The position numbers and the translations under genes were made by a program. Below the pieces are notes generated by a model that worked only from the letters and a program-made list of their open reading frames with translations, did no database searches and had not been told where the DNA came from. A stretch of 64,000 nucleotides of DNA from Planctomycetota bacterium (GTDB taxonomy: Bacteria > Planctomycetota > JAJSAM01 > JAJVHW01): NCBI GenBank assembly GCA_021776825.1, contig JAJFFG010000078.1, positions 1 through 64,000 on the forward strand, read 5' to 3'. Positions within the stretch are counted from its first letter, which is position 1. The number at the start of each line of letters is the position of its first letter. Positions 52,365 to 60,476 of this stretch are shown here, piece by piece.

Positions 52365-53410
52365 GCGCCTTCGGCGGGCGGCAGCTCGATCACGAAACGC
52401 GCGCCCCCGGTCGCGGCGCGTTCGACGCGCGCCGAACCGCCGTGGGACTCCGCCGTCGCTCGAACGAGCGAGAGTCCCAGCCCGGTGCCGCGGCCGCGCG
52501 GCTTCGTCGTGAAGAACGGCTGGAAGATCGCCTCGGCATCGGCGAGCGGAACTCCCGCGCCATTGTCTTCCACGTCGATCGCCACCGAACCCCCCACGCG
52601 TCGCGCACGCACCGACACCTGGCGTCCGGCCGCTCGCGAGGACACGGCGTACTCGGCGTTGGTCACCAGGTTCAGCACCGCCTGGGTCAGGCGATGGAGG
52701 TCGCCCATCACGAACGGCAGGTCCTGCTCCACCTCGGTCCGGAGCTCGATCCCGGCGACCTGCGCGGCATATGCGCGGAACTCGACGACCTTCGCCACGA
52801 CGTCCTGCAGCAGCAGTGGCCGCATCTCGAGGCGCTCGGCGCGGGAGAGGTCGAGCAGGTTCTGGACGATCCGCCGGCAGCGCTCGGCCTCGGACCGGAT
52901 GCGCTCCACCTCTTCACGAGGCAGGCCAGGGTTGTTCTCCGCGAGCAGCAGCTCCGCGTAGCCCAGCACGCTGGTGAGCGGGTTGTTCAGCTCGTGCGCC
53001 ACGCTGGAGAGCAGCTCACCGATCGACGCGAGCCGCTCGGCCTGCTCGATGTGCGCGCGCAGGCGGTGACCACCCTCGTCGTCCGTGAGAGCGACGAGCA
53101 GGCCACCGGCGGCGCACCGTCCGGCGCGTGCGCGAAGCGGTACGTCGAGTTCGAGGTCCAGCAGCGGGACGGCCGTGCCGTTCCTCGCATCCAGTAGGGC
53201 GTCAGCGGCGGCGCCTCCGACGACCTCACCGAGCGCGACGCCTGTCCCGGCTGCGTCGCCGAGCAGCCGACGGGCGTCCTCGTTGAGCGCCAGCACGATG
53301 CCCTCGTCTGAGGTCAGCAGTGCCGGCTCAGGCCACATCGCGATCATCCCGACCAACGGATGGGCGTCGGGCGAGGGCGCGGCGGTGGGTCCGAGCGCGG
53401 GTTCGTGCAC
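52361..53410 (-). CDS. PAS-domain sensor histidine kinase
   Basis: A 349-residue protein from the GTG at 53410; the frame remains open upstream but with shadow-like Ser/Pro/Arg composition. A PAS-like domain spans about 21-112. The dimerisation box SVAHELNNPLTSVLG carries the phosphoacceptor His139. The ATPase has the N box (LNLVTNAEYAV), G1 (DVEDNGAGV), the F box (FQPFFTTKPRGRGTG) and G2 (GTGLGLSL). There is no membrane segment, so it senses a cytoplasmic signal. It is NtrB-like in build; no response regulator is adjacent. Confidence 0.88.
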   Translation of the reverse strand: MHEPALGPTAAPSPDAHPLVGMIAMWPEPALLTSDEGIVLALNEDARRLLGDAAGTGVALGEVVGGAAADALLDARNGTAVPLLDLELDVPLRARAGRCAAGGLLVALTDDEGGHRLRAHIEQAERLASIGELLSSVAHELNNPLTSVLGYAELLLAENNPGLPREEVERIRSEAERCRRIVQNLLDLSRAERLEMRPLLLQDVVAKVVEFRAYAAQVAGIELRTEVEQDLPFVMGDLHRLTQAVLNLVTNAEYAVSSRAAGRQVSVRARRVGGSVAIDVEDNGAGVPLADAEAIFQPFFTTKPRGRGTGLGLSLVRATAESHGGSARVERAATGGARFVIELPPAEGA

Positions 53411-54133
53411 CTCCGGGCTATAGCACGACCTCGGCCGGGCTCCCAGGGGGTTCGCGACGCGATCAGCCGAGTGCGCGGGCGATTCGCTGGCGCGCTGCGG
53501 CGTGTCGGGCGGGCGGAACAGTCGCTCAGCAGCGTGACGAGGCACTGAGCTACGAGACACTGAGCTACGGGGCGGAGTGCGACGAGGTTGCGAGGCGACC
53601 GACTCCTGCCGCGGGCAGGAGTGGGGGAACAGGCGAAGAGGACCGGACGTGGCTGACAGACTCCTGAGTGGTGTTGGGCATGAGGTGGGTAAGGGTCCAT
53701 CCGAGACGCGGGTCATCCCGCGCTCGTCAGCACAGCGCTCTGGGTAGGGCATGGAAAGGAAGGAAGACGTGGGGTCGAGCGCGTGCACGACACCGCCGTC
53801 CGGCCTCTTCGCCGGTTCATCGACCGGCCGCCTCGTTGTCAATCCGCCGGGGCCCGCTCAGGCGGGCCGCGTGTTCAGTACGCTTTGAGACGCACGTCGC
53901 GTGCCGGAAGTCCCGTGTAATTCCGGAACCGCCCTTCGAAACCGCATGGATCGCTGGCGGTGCGCGGAGGCCCAGGAGCCCTTCAGGCCGGTCCTCGCAT
54001 CCGGGGTCTTCCCCTGCCGACGTCATCGTCCGCGCCGCGCCGCGACTGAGAGTGGAGTCTCCGTGCGCGCTCGATTCGAGCCCGACGCGGCATCGTTGCC
54101 TCCCTGCGCGACGCACGCAGTACGATCTCCGCC
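53411..54133. other. 723-bp noncoding region with several hairpins
   Basis: The region lies between divergent kinase genes and has no supported gene. It holds two tandem 15-bp units (53539-53568), a perfect 9-bp hairpin at 53602-53622, a 7-bp GC hairpin at 53851-53868, and smaller stem-loops (GCGGGTCATCCCGC near 53720; CCGGCCTCTTCGCCGG near 53800). The purine-rich stretch GGCATGGAAAGGAAGGAAG at about 53746 is unusual for this genome. It was compared by eye with RNase P, SRP and tmRNA cores and does not fit them. It could hold a regulatory RNA or long divergent leaders. Confidence 0.55.
53602..53622. terminator. Perfect hairpin in the divergent kinase spacer
   Basis: ACTCCTGCC (53602-53610), loop GCG, GGCAGGAGT (53614-53622), followed by GGGGG. 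As it is upstream of both flanking genes, it would end a transcript that starts within the spacer, or form part of a leader. Confidence 0.45.
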
Positions 54134-55345
54134 GTGGACCAGCGTGAACTCCAGCTCGTGGCGCCTCTCGTCGGGGTGGGGGCGCTTCCCCGCGACGGGG
54201 CCGAGGAATGCCTGAAGCTCTGGCAGGGGCTCCACAAGCAGGGACGCCCGGTGTCCCTTCTGGTGGTCTTGGTCAAGAAGGGGCTGCTCACCCAGACGCA
54301 GGCGCGCGTCCTCGCGGAGCAGCCGCTGGAGAAGCACCAGCCCTTCCCGAACTACCGACTTCTGCGACCCGTCGGCGAAGGCGGGATGGCCGTGGTCTAC
54401 GAGGCGACGTACGAGCCACTCCAGGCGCGCGTCGCGCTGAAGATCCTGAAGACCGAGTTCGCGCTACAGGAGCGATATCGGGTGCGCTTCAAGCGGGAGG
54501 CGCAACTGCTGCTCGCTCTCGATCACCCGAACCTCGTCGACGGTCGCGAGCACGCGACGGCCGACGGAGTCGACTTCTACGCCATGGGCTTCGTCGATGG
54601 CATCAACGTCCTCGACCTGCTCGAGCACCCCTCCGCGAAGGACTCCGTCCTGATCACCGAGGGCATGGCGCTCCATATCGCCTGCCAGGTTGGTTCCGCC
54701 CTCGAGCACATGCGCGGGAAGGGCGTGGTCCATCGCGACATCAAGCCCGCGAACCTAGTGCTCGACCAGGACGGCACGGTTCGGATCATCGACTTCGGTC
54801 TCGCCCGCGTTGTCCAGGGCATGCGCGAGGACACCGCCGAGTCGATGACCGTCGGCACGCCGGAGTACATGTCGCCCGAGCAGGCGCGCGGCGGCGACGT
54901 CGACATCCGTGCGGACATCTACTCCCTCGGCATCTCGCTCTTCCACATGATCACCGGCGGACTGCCGTTCACCGGCACGCCGGAGGAGATCATCGTCGCG
55001 CAGGTCAAGCAGGACCTGGAGTTCACGCCCGCGCAGATGGCGCGGATCTCGCCGCCGGTCCAGTTCGTCATCCGCAAGGCCATGGCCAAGCAGCCCGATC
55101 TTCGCTACGCGACGCCGCAGGAGATGGTCGACGACATCGAGGCCGTCGCCGGCCCGATCATCGCAGCTCGCGGAGCCGTGCCGAAGGTCGTGACTGAGGC
55201 CACCGCCGAGGTCGCGCCGATCGCCGAGGTCGCTCCGCTGCCCGGACCCGTGATGCCGAAGCTCCAGTCGTCTCGCGATCGCAAGCGGACGGGCCGTGAC
55301 CGCCCGGGTGGACGGTCGGGCTCGCGTCGGCGCGGCCGCCGCTGA
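54134..55345 (+). CDS. Serine/threonine protein kinase
   Basis: A 403-residue protein from a GTG. A 70-residue helical N-terminal extension precedes a full kinase domain: GEGGMAVVY (81-89), Lys103, Glu122, HRDIKPAN (200-207), DFG (220-222) and GTPEYMSPEQ (241-250). The C-terminal 50 residues are Pro/Ala and then Arg/Lys rich (RDRKRTGRDR), with no membrane segment, so it is soluble and may bind nucleic acid or membrane lipids. The genes after it are a Cys-cluster protein and a SpoIIE-type phosphatase; together they may form a phosphorylation switch. Confidence 0.93.
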   Translation: MDQRELQLVAPLVGVGALPRDGAEECLKLWQGLHKQGRPVSLLVVLVKKGLLTQTQARVLAEQPLEKHQPFPNYRLLRPVGEGGMAVVYEATYEPLQARVALKILKTEFALQERYRVRFKREAQLLLALDHPNLVDGREHATADGVDFYAMGFVDGINVLDLLEHPSAKDSVLITEGMALHIACQVGSALEHMRGKGVVHRDIKPANLVLDQDGTVRIIDFGLARVVQGMREDTAESMTVGTPEYMSPEQARGGDVDIRADIYSLGISLFHMITGGLPFTGTPEEIIVAQVKQDLEFTPAQMARISPPVQFVIRKAMAKQPDLRYATPQEMVDDIEAVAGPIIAARGAVPKVVTEATAEVAPIAEVAPLPGPVMPKLQSSRDRKRTGRDRPGGRSGSRRRGRR

Positions 55346-55355
55346 CGGAGAACGC

Positions 55356-56183
55356 GTGAGCTGGTACGCGGAGGGCGTGCGGTTCGACTGCCAGCGCTGC
55401 GGCAACTGCTGTAGCGGGCGCGGCAGCGTGGTGCGCGTGTCCCGCCGAGAGCGCGCGGCGCTGGCACGCTTCCTCGGACTTTCCATCGAGGACTTCGAGG
55501 CACAGCACACGCGCGCGACCGCCGCGGCGACCGTCCTGCTCGACAAGGAGGGCAGCGCCGAGTGCGAGTGGCTCGATCGCCGTCCCGACGGGCTCACCGG
55601 TTGTCGGGTCAACGACGCGAAGCCCGACCAGTGTCGCTCCTACCCGTTCTGGCCGGGCGTGCTGCGCGATCAGGAGGCGTGGGATGCCGAGGGCGCGAAG
55701 TGTCGTGGCATCGGCGCCGGACCGGTCATCCCGCCGGAAGAGGTCGATCGTCGTGCGGGACTGGAGCGGTTCCGCGAGGCGGTCGAGACGCTGTTCGTGG
55801 AGCTCGACGCCGAACTCGAGCTCGTCGGTGCCCGCTGCTGGGCTTCTGGGAACTGCTGCGACTTCCCCAACTGGGGACACCGACTGTTCACGTCGCGCGT
55901 CGAGGCCGAGCGCTTCGCCGAGGGAGTCGACCTCTCGACCTGGGATCCGGAGAGCGGGCTCTGCCCGGCCTGGAAGGACCGACGCTGCACGGCGCGCGAG
56001 CAGCGCCCCTTCGCCTGCCGCAGCTACTACTGCGACCCCGTCACGGAGGAGCGCACGCAGGACGTCACCGAGCGCTACATCACGGCGCTGAAGTCGCTTC
56101 ACGAGCGCCATCGAGTGCCGTGGGACTACCGCGACTGGATCGATCACCTGCGCTCGCTGCGACCGACCGACAACCATCGTTGA
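55356..56183 (+). CDS. Double YkgJ-type cysteine-cluster protein
   Basis: A 275-residue protein from a GTG with GGAG upstream, ten bases after the kinase stop. The YkgJ/UPF0153 pattern occurs twice: CQRCGNCC (Cys12, 15, 18, 19) with QCRSYPFWPG (Cys93), and CWASGNCC (Cys161, 167, 168) with FACRSYYC (Cys221, 226) plus Cys203 and Cys211. The family is thought to bind a metal cluster. An internal duplication is less common than the single-domain form. The function is unknown. Confidence 0.85.
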   Translation: MSWYAEGVRFDCQRCGNCCSGRGSVVRVSRRERAALARFLGLSIEDFEAQHTRATAAATVLLDKEGSAECEWLDRRPDGLTGCRVNDAKPDQCRSYPFWPGVLRDQEAWDAEGAKCRGIGAGPVIPPEEVDRRAGLERFREAVETLFVELDAELELVGARCWASGNCCDFPNWGHRLFTSRVEAERFAEGVDLSTWDPESGLCPAWKDRRCTAREQRPFACRSYYCDPVTEERTQDVTERYITALKSLHERHRVPWDYRDWIDHLRSLRPTDNHR

Positions 56184-56385
56184 CAGGTCCGATGCGATTC
56201 CCTGACAGCGCGTCGTGGCGTGCGTGAGTCGAGCGTCACCCGAGGGTGACGCGCGGCCTCGAACCACCCCGGTAACGTCCGGTTTCTTGGATTGCCGGGC
56301 AACTGGCAAGCGTTTCGCACGTCGAATCCCAACAGCGCCAGTACGGCGCGCCACCAAGAGGCCGAAGACCGGCCGGGAGCTCACG

Positions 56386-57120
56386 ATGACCACGACCACT
56401 CACGTCCAGAACTCGATCTCCGAACTCCGGAGCCGAGCCCGTGTTGTCCGCGCGCTGCGCCGCGAGGGCATTCGCCTCGCTGCCCGCCGGACTCCCGACG
56501 ACGCCGAGACCGGTGACTTCGTCATCGCGCAGCGCATCGGCAGCGGTCGCTGGTTGCTCGCCATCGGCGATGTCATGGGGCGCGGTCCGGAGGCCGAGGA
56601 ACTCGCTCGCGAGGTGCGCGCTCACGTTCGTCAACGAGCGGGCCGGACGAAGCGACTCTCCGACGTGCTCGAGAGCGCCAACTCGCTTGTGGTCGAGCTC
56701 GCCGGCGGCGATCGCTTCGTCTCTCTGCTCCTCATGGAGGTCGACGCCTCGCGTAGCACGCTCCGCATCGCGAACGCCGGGCACCCCGAGCCGCTTGCGG
56801 TGGGACGCGCCGGTGGAGTCATCGCGCTCGAGGGCCACGGCCCAGCGCTGGGTCTCCTGAAGGAGAGCGTGTACCGCGGTGCGGGTCCGCTCCGGATGCC
56901 GCCGGGAGTCGTGCTTCTCGCGACCACCGATGGTGTGACCGAGGCACTCGATCAGGACGGTCAGCCCTTCGGCCGCTCGGGGGTCTCGCACTCCCTCGCT
57001 GCCGCGCGTCTCGACGGCCCCCGGGCCGCGGTGCGCCGTGTGCTCGAGGACGCCCACGAGCACGCCGACGGTGAGCCGGGCGACGCCGCGACCGTCGTGG
57101 CGTTCCGCTTCGAGCGCTGA
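56386..57120 (+). CDS. SpoIIE/PP2C-type serine phosphatase
   Basis: A 244-residue protein from the ATG at 56386 with GGGAG upstream. Metal-binding PP2C motifs are present: IGDVMGRG, NAGHPEPL and TTDGVTEA, followed by DAATVVAFRFE. The N-terminal 40 residues form a basic helix (ELRSRARVVRALRREG). There is no sensor domain, so its activity is probably set by partners. It would counter the Ser/Thr kinase encoded just upstream or act on an anti-anti-sigma protein elsewhere. Confidence 0.88.
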   Translation: MTTTTHVQNSISELRSRARVVRALRREGIRLAARRTPDDAETGDFVIAQRIGSGRWLLAIGDVMGRGPEAEELAREVRAHVRQRAGRTKRLSDVLESANSLVVELAGGDRFVSLLLMEVDASRSTLRIANAGHPEPLAVGRAGGVIALEGHGPALGLLKESVYRGAGPLRMPPGVVLLATTDGVTEALDQDGQPFGRSGVSHSLAAARLDGPRAAVRRVLEDAHEHADGEPGDAATVVAFRFER

Positions 57121-57186
57121 GTCTCGGCTGCGGCGGTACTGTGTCTTGGCTGAGGCGGTACTGTGCCTTGCCTGCGGCGGTACTGG
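57121..57186. repeat. Three tandem 22-bp units between the phosphatase gene and rsmA
   Basis: Units at 57121-57142, 57143-57164 and 57165-57186, each ending in GCGGTACTG. They begin at the first base after the phosphatase stop and end 19 bp before the rsmA start. A 22-bp period is two DNA turns, so it could also be an operator array. Confidence 0.88.
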
Positions 57187-57205
57187 CCGACGCTACAGTG
57201 CCGCC

Positions 57206-58120
57206 GTGACGCATGAACTCCCGCGCACTCGCGCGGGCCTCGAGCCCCTTCTCGCGGCGCGCGGTCTCCGACCGAGCCGCCGGAGGGGGCAGAACTTCCT
57301 CGTCGACGCCGCCCTCGCCGACGCGATCGTGGCCGACGCTGACGTCGGGCCGACGGATCACGTGCTCGAGATCGGACCCGGGGCCGGCGCGCTCACCCAG
57401 CCACTGCTCGCCGTAGCGGGTCACGTCACGGCGATCGAGCTCGACCGCGGGCTGGCGGAGCTGCTGCGCGAAGCGCTCGGCGAACACCCCCGACTGACGC
57501 TCGTCGAAGGGGATGCTCTCGCGGACGACGGTCCCGGTCGTCTTCACGCGGCGATCGACGATGCGATCCGTGCGGCCCGAGCCGGTGCCTTCGAGCGCGT
57601 GCTCGTGGTGGCGAACCTGCCCTACTCCGCCGGCACCGCGATGGTCTCGCGCCTGCTGCGGCGCGACGATCCGCCGGACTCGATCGTGGCCATGCTGCAG
57701 CGCGAGGTCGTGGATCGTCTGCGCGCAGAGACCGGGACCAAGGCGTACGGTCCGCTGGCGGTGATCGTCCGGCTGCGGGCCGACGTCAGCGTGCTGCGTC
57801 GGGTCCCGCGCGACGTCTTCTTCCCCCGACCCGACGTCGAGAGCGTCGTGTTCCGGCTGGCCCTGCACGGAACGGATCCAGGGGGAACGGGAACCGTCCA
57901 GACCGATGGGGGCCAGACCGATGGCGCCGCGGCCCGAGCCGCCGTCGACCTGGCCGAGCGCGGGTTCTCGCAGAGGCGGAAGCGTCTCGCGCGTGTTCTG
58001 CGCGGCGTGGTCACGCCCGAGCAACTCGCCGCCTGCGGCATCGACGCCGATGCTCGGGCGGAGCGCGTCTCGCCGGACGCCTGGCGGCAGCTCGCGGCTC
58101 TCGTCGAGAACTGCGGCTGA
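57206..58120 (+). CDS. rsmA: 16S rRNA dimethyladenosine transferase
   Basis: A 304-residue protein from the GTG at 57206. It has GQNFLVD, the SAM loop EIGPGAGALTQPLL, AIELDRGL and the catalytic VANLPYSAG. RsmA dimethylates A1518 and A1519 of 16S rRNA. A 15-bp duplication (57896-57925) gives VQTDGGQTDG in a surface loop before the C-terminal domain. The stop overlaps the asnB start (TGATG). Confidence 0.93.
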   Translation: MTHELPRTRAGLEPLLAARGLRPSRRRGQNFLVDAALADAIVADADVGPTDHVLEIGPGAGALTQPLLAVAGHVTAIELDRGLAELLREALGEHPRLTLVEGDALADDGPGRLHAAIDDAIRAARAGAFERVLVVANLPYSAGTAMVSRLLRRDDPPDSIVAMLQREVVDRLRAETGTKAYGPLAVIVRLRADVSVLRRVPRDVFFPRPDVESVVFRLALHGTDPGGTGTVQTDGGQTDGAAARAAVDLAERGFSQRRKRLARVLRGVVTPEQLAACGIDADARAERVSPDAWRQLAALVENCG

Positions 58121-59988
58121 TGTGCGGGTTTGCCGGCTGGTTCGATTTGCGACCCGGCGCCCCGCCGCCCGCGTCGGATGCACGTCGACGGGCGCTGGAC
58201 CTGCTCGCCGCGCGCGGCCCTGACGGTGAGGGTGAGCAGGTCGCGGCCGACGGCTCGTGGGGCCTGCTCCATCGCCGCCTCGCCATCGTCGATCGCGACG
58301 GCGGCGCACAGCCGATGGCGGGGCCAAGGCCCGGGAGCTGGCTGGCCTGGAATGGCGAGCTGTTCGACCAAGACGCGCGTCGCGATGGGCTTCGCGCCGC
58401 CGGGCGGGTGCTGCGGACGCGGAGCGATACGGAGGTTCTCGCGCACACGCTGGACGCCCACGGCGACGCGGCGCTCGCGGACCTGGCCGGCAACCAGTTC
58501 GCCCTCGCGTGGATCGCCGAGCACGAGGGAACGCCGCGTCTTCTTCTCGCTCGCGATCCGGCTGGGGAGAAGCCGCTCTTCCTGGCCCGCCACGGAGATC
58601 GGCTCCTGTTCGCGTCGACGCTCGACGCCGTCCGCGCGCTCGGTCAGATGGACGTCGCGATCGAGCCCGAGGCACTCTCGCTCTACCTCTCGTGGGGGTT
58701 CGTACCGGCTCCGCTGACGATCTTCCGGGGAGTCTCGAAACTGGCTGCCGGCGAGTGCGTCGCGGCGCGCCGACCCGAGACCGTCCGGCGCTGGTGCCCG
58801 CCGCCGGCACCTCGTGAGCCCGAGGAGTCGGAGGGAGACGCCGTCGACCGGCTTCGCGGCGCCCTCGCACTGGCCGCGCGACGCCGACTCGAGTCGAGCG
58901 ACGTGCCCGTGGGGCTGATGCTCTCCGGTGGTCTCGACTCGCTCGCCGTGGCCGCGGTGCTCCACGATGCGGCAGCGCTGCGCACATTCACCGTGCGAGC
59001 GAGCGATCCGCGCTACGACGAGTCGGCCGATGCCGCCCGGTCGGCCGCCGTGCTGGGCGTGGCGCACACCGTCATCGACCCGCCGTCCGACGATCCGGAT
59101 GCCTGGCGCCGCGTGCTGTTGCGGTTCGGCGAGCCGTTCGGCTCGACGAGCGCCCTCGCGGTCGACGCGGTGGCCCGCGCCGCGAGGGACTCGGGAGTCA
59201 CCGTCGTCCTGACGGGCGATGGGGGCGACGAGGCGCTCGGGGGGTACCCGCGCCACGTGCTGCTGCGTCGTCTCGCGTCCCTTCCGCGACTTCCGCGCTG
59301 GATGGCCCCGGCTGATGGAGCGTTGCTCCGACGTGCGCGCCGCGCAGCGACCCTGCTGACGCAGTCACCGGCGGACCGTTACGCGGCGATGTACGAGGTC
59401 TTTGGCGACGTTCGTGCTCAGCTCACGGCGGGTGACGACGGCGGTGCGGCGCGTGACCGCATCCGAGCGCTGTGGGGGCGCGCCGCCGCAGGTGACCTCG
59501 CTGCGATGCTGACGGTGGATCGCGCGCTCGAGCTCCCGGACTCGCATTGCGTGAAGCTCGACGTCGCGTGCATGGGCAACGGCGTCGAGCCGCGGAGCCC
59601 GTGGCTCGACCCGGACGTCGTCGCGATGTGTGACGAACTCCCGGCTCGCTGGCGGATTCGGGGCACGCGGACCAAGGTCGCCCTGCGCGAACTGATCCGG
59701 CGCGAACTGATCCGGCGCGAACTGGTCCGCCGCGAGCTGCGTCCGTCCGCCGTCCGCGAGATCCTCGGCCGACGGAAGCGCGGCTTCACGACTGGGTTCG
59801 ACAGCGCCCTCGCGGGGACCGCGGTCCGGGACCTGCTCCTCGGTGACGCGCTCGCGCGAGTTCCCGGACTCGACGTCACGCCGGTCGCCACGTTGCTGGA
59901 GGAGCACAGGGCGGGGCGCGGAAATCACCGTTTCCGCCTCGGCGTGCTGACCGGTCTCGCGCTCTTCGCGGACGTTCACCTGCGCTGA
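58120..59988 (+). CDS. asnB: Glutamine-hydrolysing asparagine synthetase
   Basis: A 622-residue protein. The mature glutaminase starts MCGFAGW with catalytic Cys2; WNGELF and the C-terminal synthetase loop SGGLDS (269-274) follow, as does GDGGDEALGGYPRH. It makes asparagine from aspartate, ATP and glutamine; AsnB-like proteins also amidate sugars or peptides within glycan clusters. A four-unit 15-bp repeat (59686-59745) encodes RELIR in the C-terminal helix region. A glycosyltransferase cluster follows after a small membrane gene. Confidence 0.92.
   Translation: MCGFAGWFDLRPGAPPPASDARRRALDLLAARGPDGEGEQVAADGSWGLLHRRLAIVDRDGGAQPMAGPRPGSWLAWNGELFDQDARRDGLRAAGRVLRTRSDTEVLAHTLDAHGDAALADLAGNQFALAWIAEHEGTPRLLLARDPAGEKPLFLARHGDRLLFASTLDAVRALGQMDVAIEPEALSLYLSWGFVPAPLTIFRGVSKLAAGECVAARRPETVRRWCPPPAPREPEESEGDAVDRLRGALALAARRRLESSDVPVGLMLSGGLDSLAVAAVLHDAAALRTFTVRASDPRYDESADAARSAAVLGVAHTVIDPPSDDPDAWRRVLLRFGEPFGSTSALAVDAVARAARDSGVTVVLTGDGGDEALGGYPRHVLLRRLASLPRLPRWMAPADGALLRRARRAATLLTQSPADRYAAMYEVFGDVRAQLTAGDDGGAARDRIRALWGRAAAGDLAAMLTVDRALELPDSHCVKLDVACMGNGVEPRSPWLDPDVVAMCDELPARWRIRGTRTKVALRELIRRELIRRELVRRELRPSAVREILGRRKRGFTTGFDSALAGTAVRDLLLGDALARVPGLDVTPVATLLEEHRAGRGNHRFRLGVLTGLALFADVHLR
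59686..59745. repeat. Four tandem 15-bp units inside asnB
   Basis: Units of type CGCGAACTGATCCGG, the first two identical, in frame and encoding RELIR. They lie in a conserved helical part of the synthetase domain, where an insertion would normally be harmful. Confidence 0.93.
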
Positions 59989-60079
59989 GCGGGCAGCGTG
60001 GCCCTCCGCGTGGGCTCACGCTTCCGGCCCCGAGCCCGTACCGTGTGCTCGACGACCTACGTCACGGCCTGGAGATCGG

Positions 60080-60469
60080 ATGGGACTCCTCTACCGCTGC
60101 ACGAGCTGCGATCGCGAGATGGTGCTCGAGAGCTACCACCAGGGACGCACCGTGCCGTGCCCGTGGTGCGACGCCAAAGAGGACGTTCCCGAGAACCTCG
60201 ACTTCGACACGGTCTACTCGAATCGGGCGAAGGACGAGGAGCGCGGGAAGCTGTTGCTCGCACTCTCCGTCGCTGGCGGGCTGCTGTCGTGTCTCCCCGT
60301 CACGGCCATCGTCTGGTGGATGAGCTCTGGTCGGATCGCTCTGGCGCGCGAGGAACAGCGCGAGGCGGACCCCCTGCTCCTGAACGCTCGGGTTCTCGCC
60401 GCGGTGGCCACGATCGTCCATCTCCTGATCTGGATCGGGATTTGCGTCGGCTCCGGCGTCGTCGGCTGA
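60080..60469 (+). CDS. Zinc-ribbon two-pass membrane protein
   Basis: A 129-residue protein. An N-terminal zinc ribbon (Cys7, Cys10, Cys27, Cys30: CTSCDREM and CPWC) is followed by two membrane segments (about 59-82 and 105-126). Such zinc-ribbon plus membrane proteins are common in planctomycetes and lack known function. The glycosyltransferase gene begins eight bases after its stop. Confidence 0.8.
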   Translation: MGLLYRCTSCDREMVLESYHQGRTVPCPWCDAKEDVPENLDFDTVYSNRAKDEERGKLLLALSVAGGLLSCLPVTAIVWWMSSGRIALAREEQREADPLLLNARVLAAVATIVHLLIWIGICVGSGVVG

Positions 60470-60476
60470 CGCGCCC

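Noticed and set aside
53690-53880. Possible RNase P, SRP or tmRNA gene
   Set aside because: Core sequences such as the RNase P GAGGAAAGTCC or the SRP GGTCAGG tetraloop region are absent.
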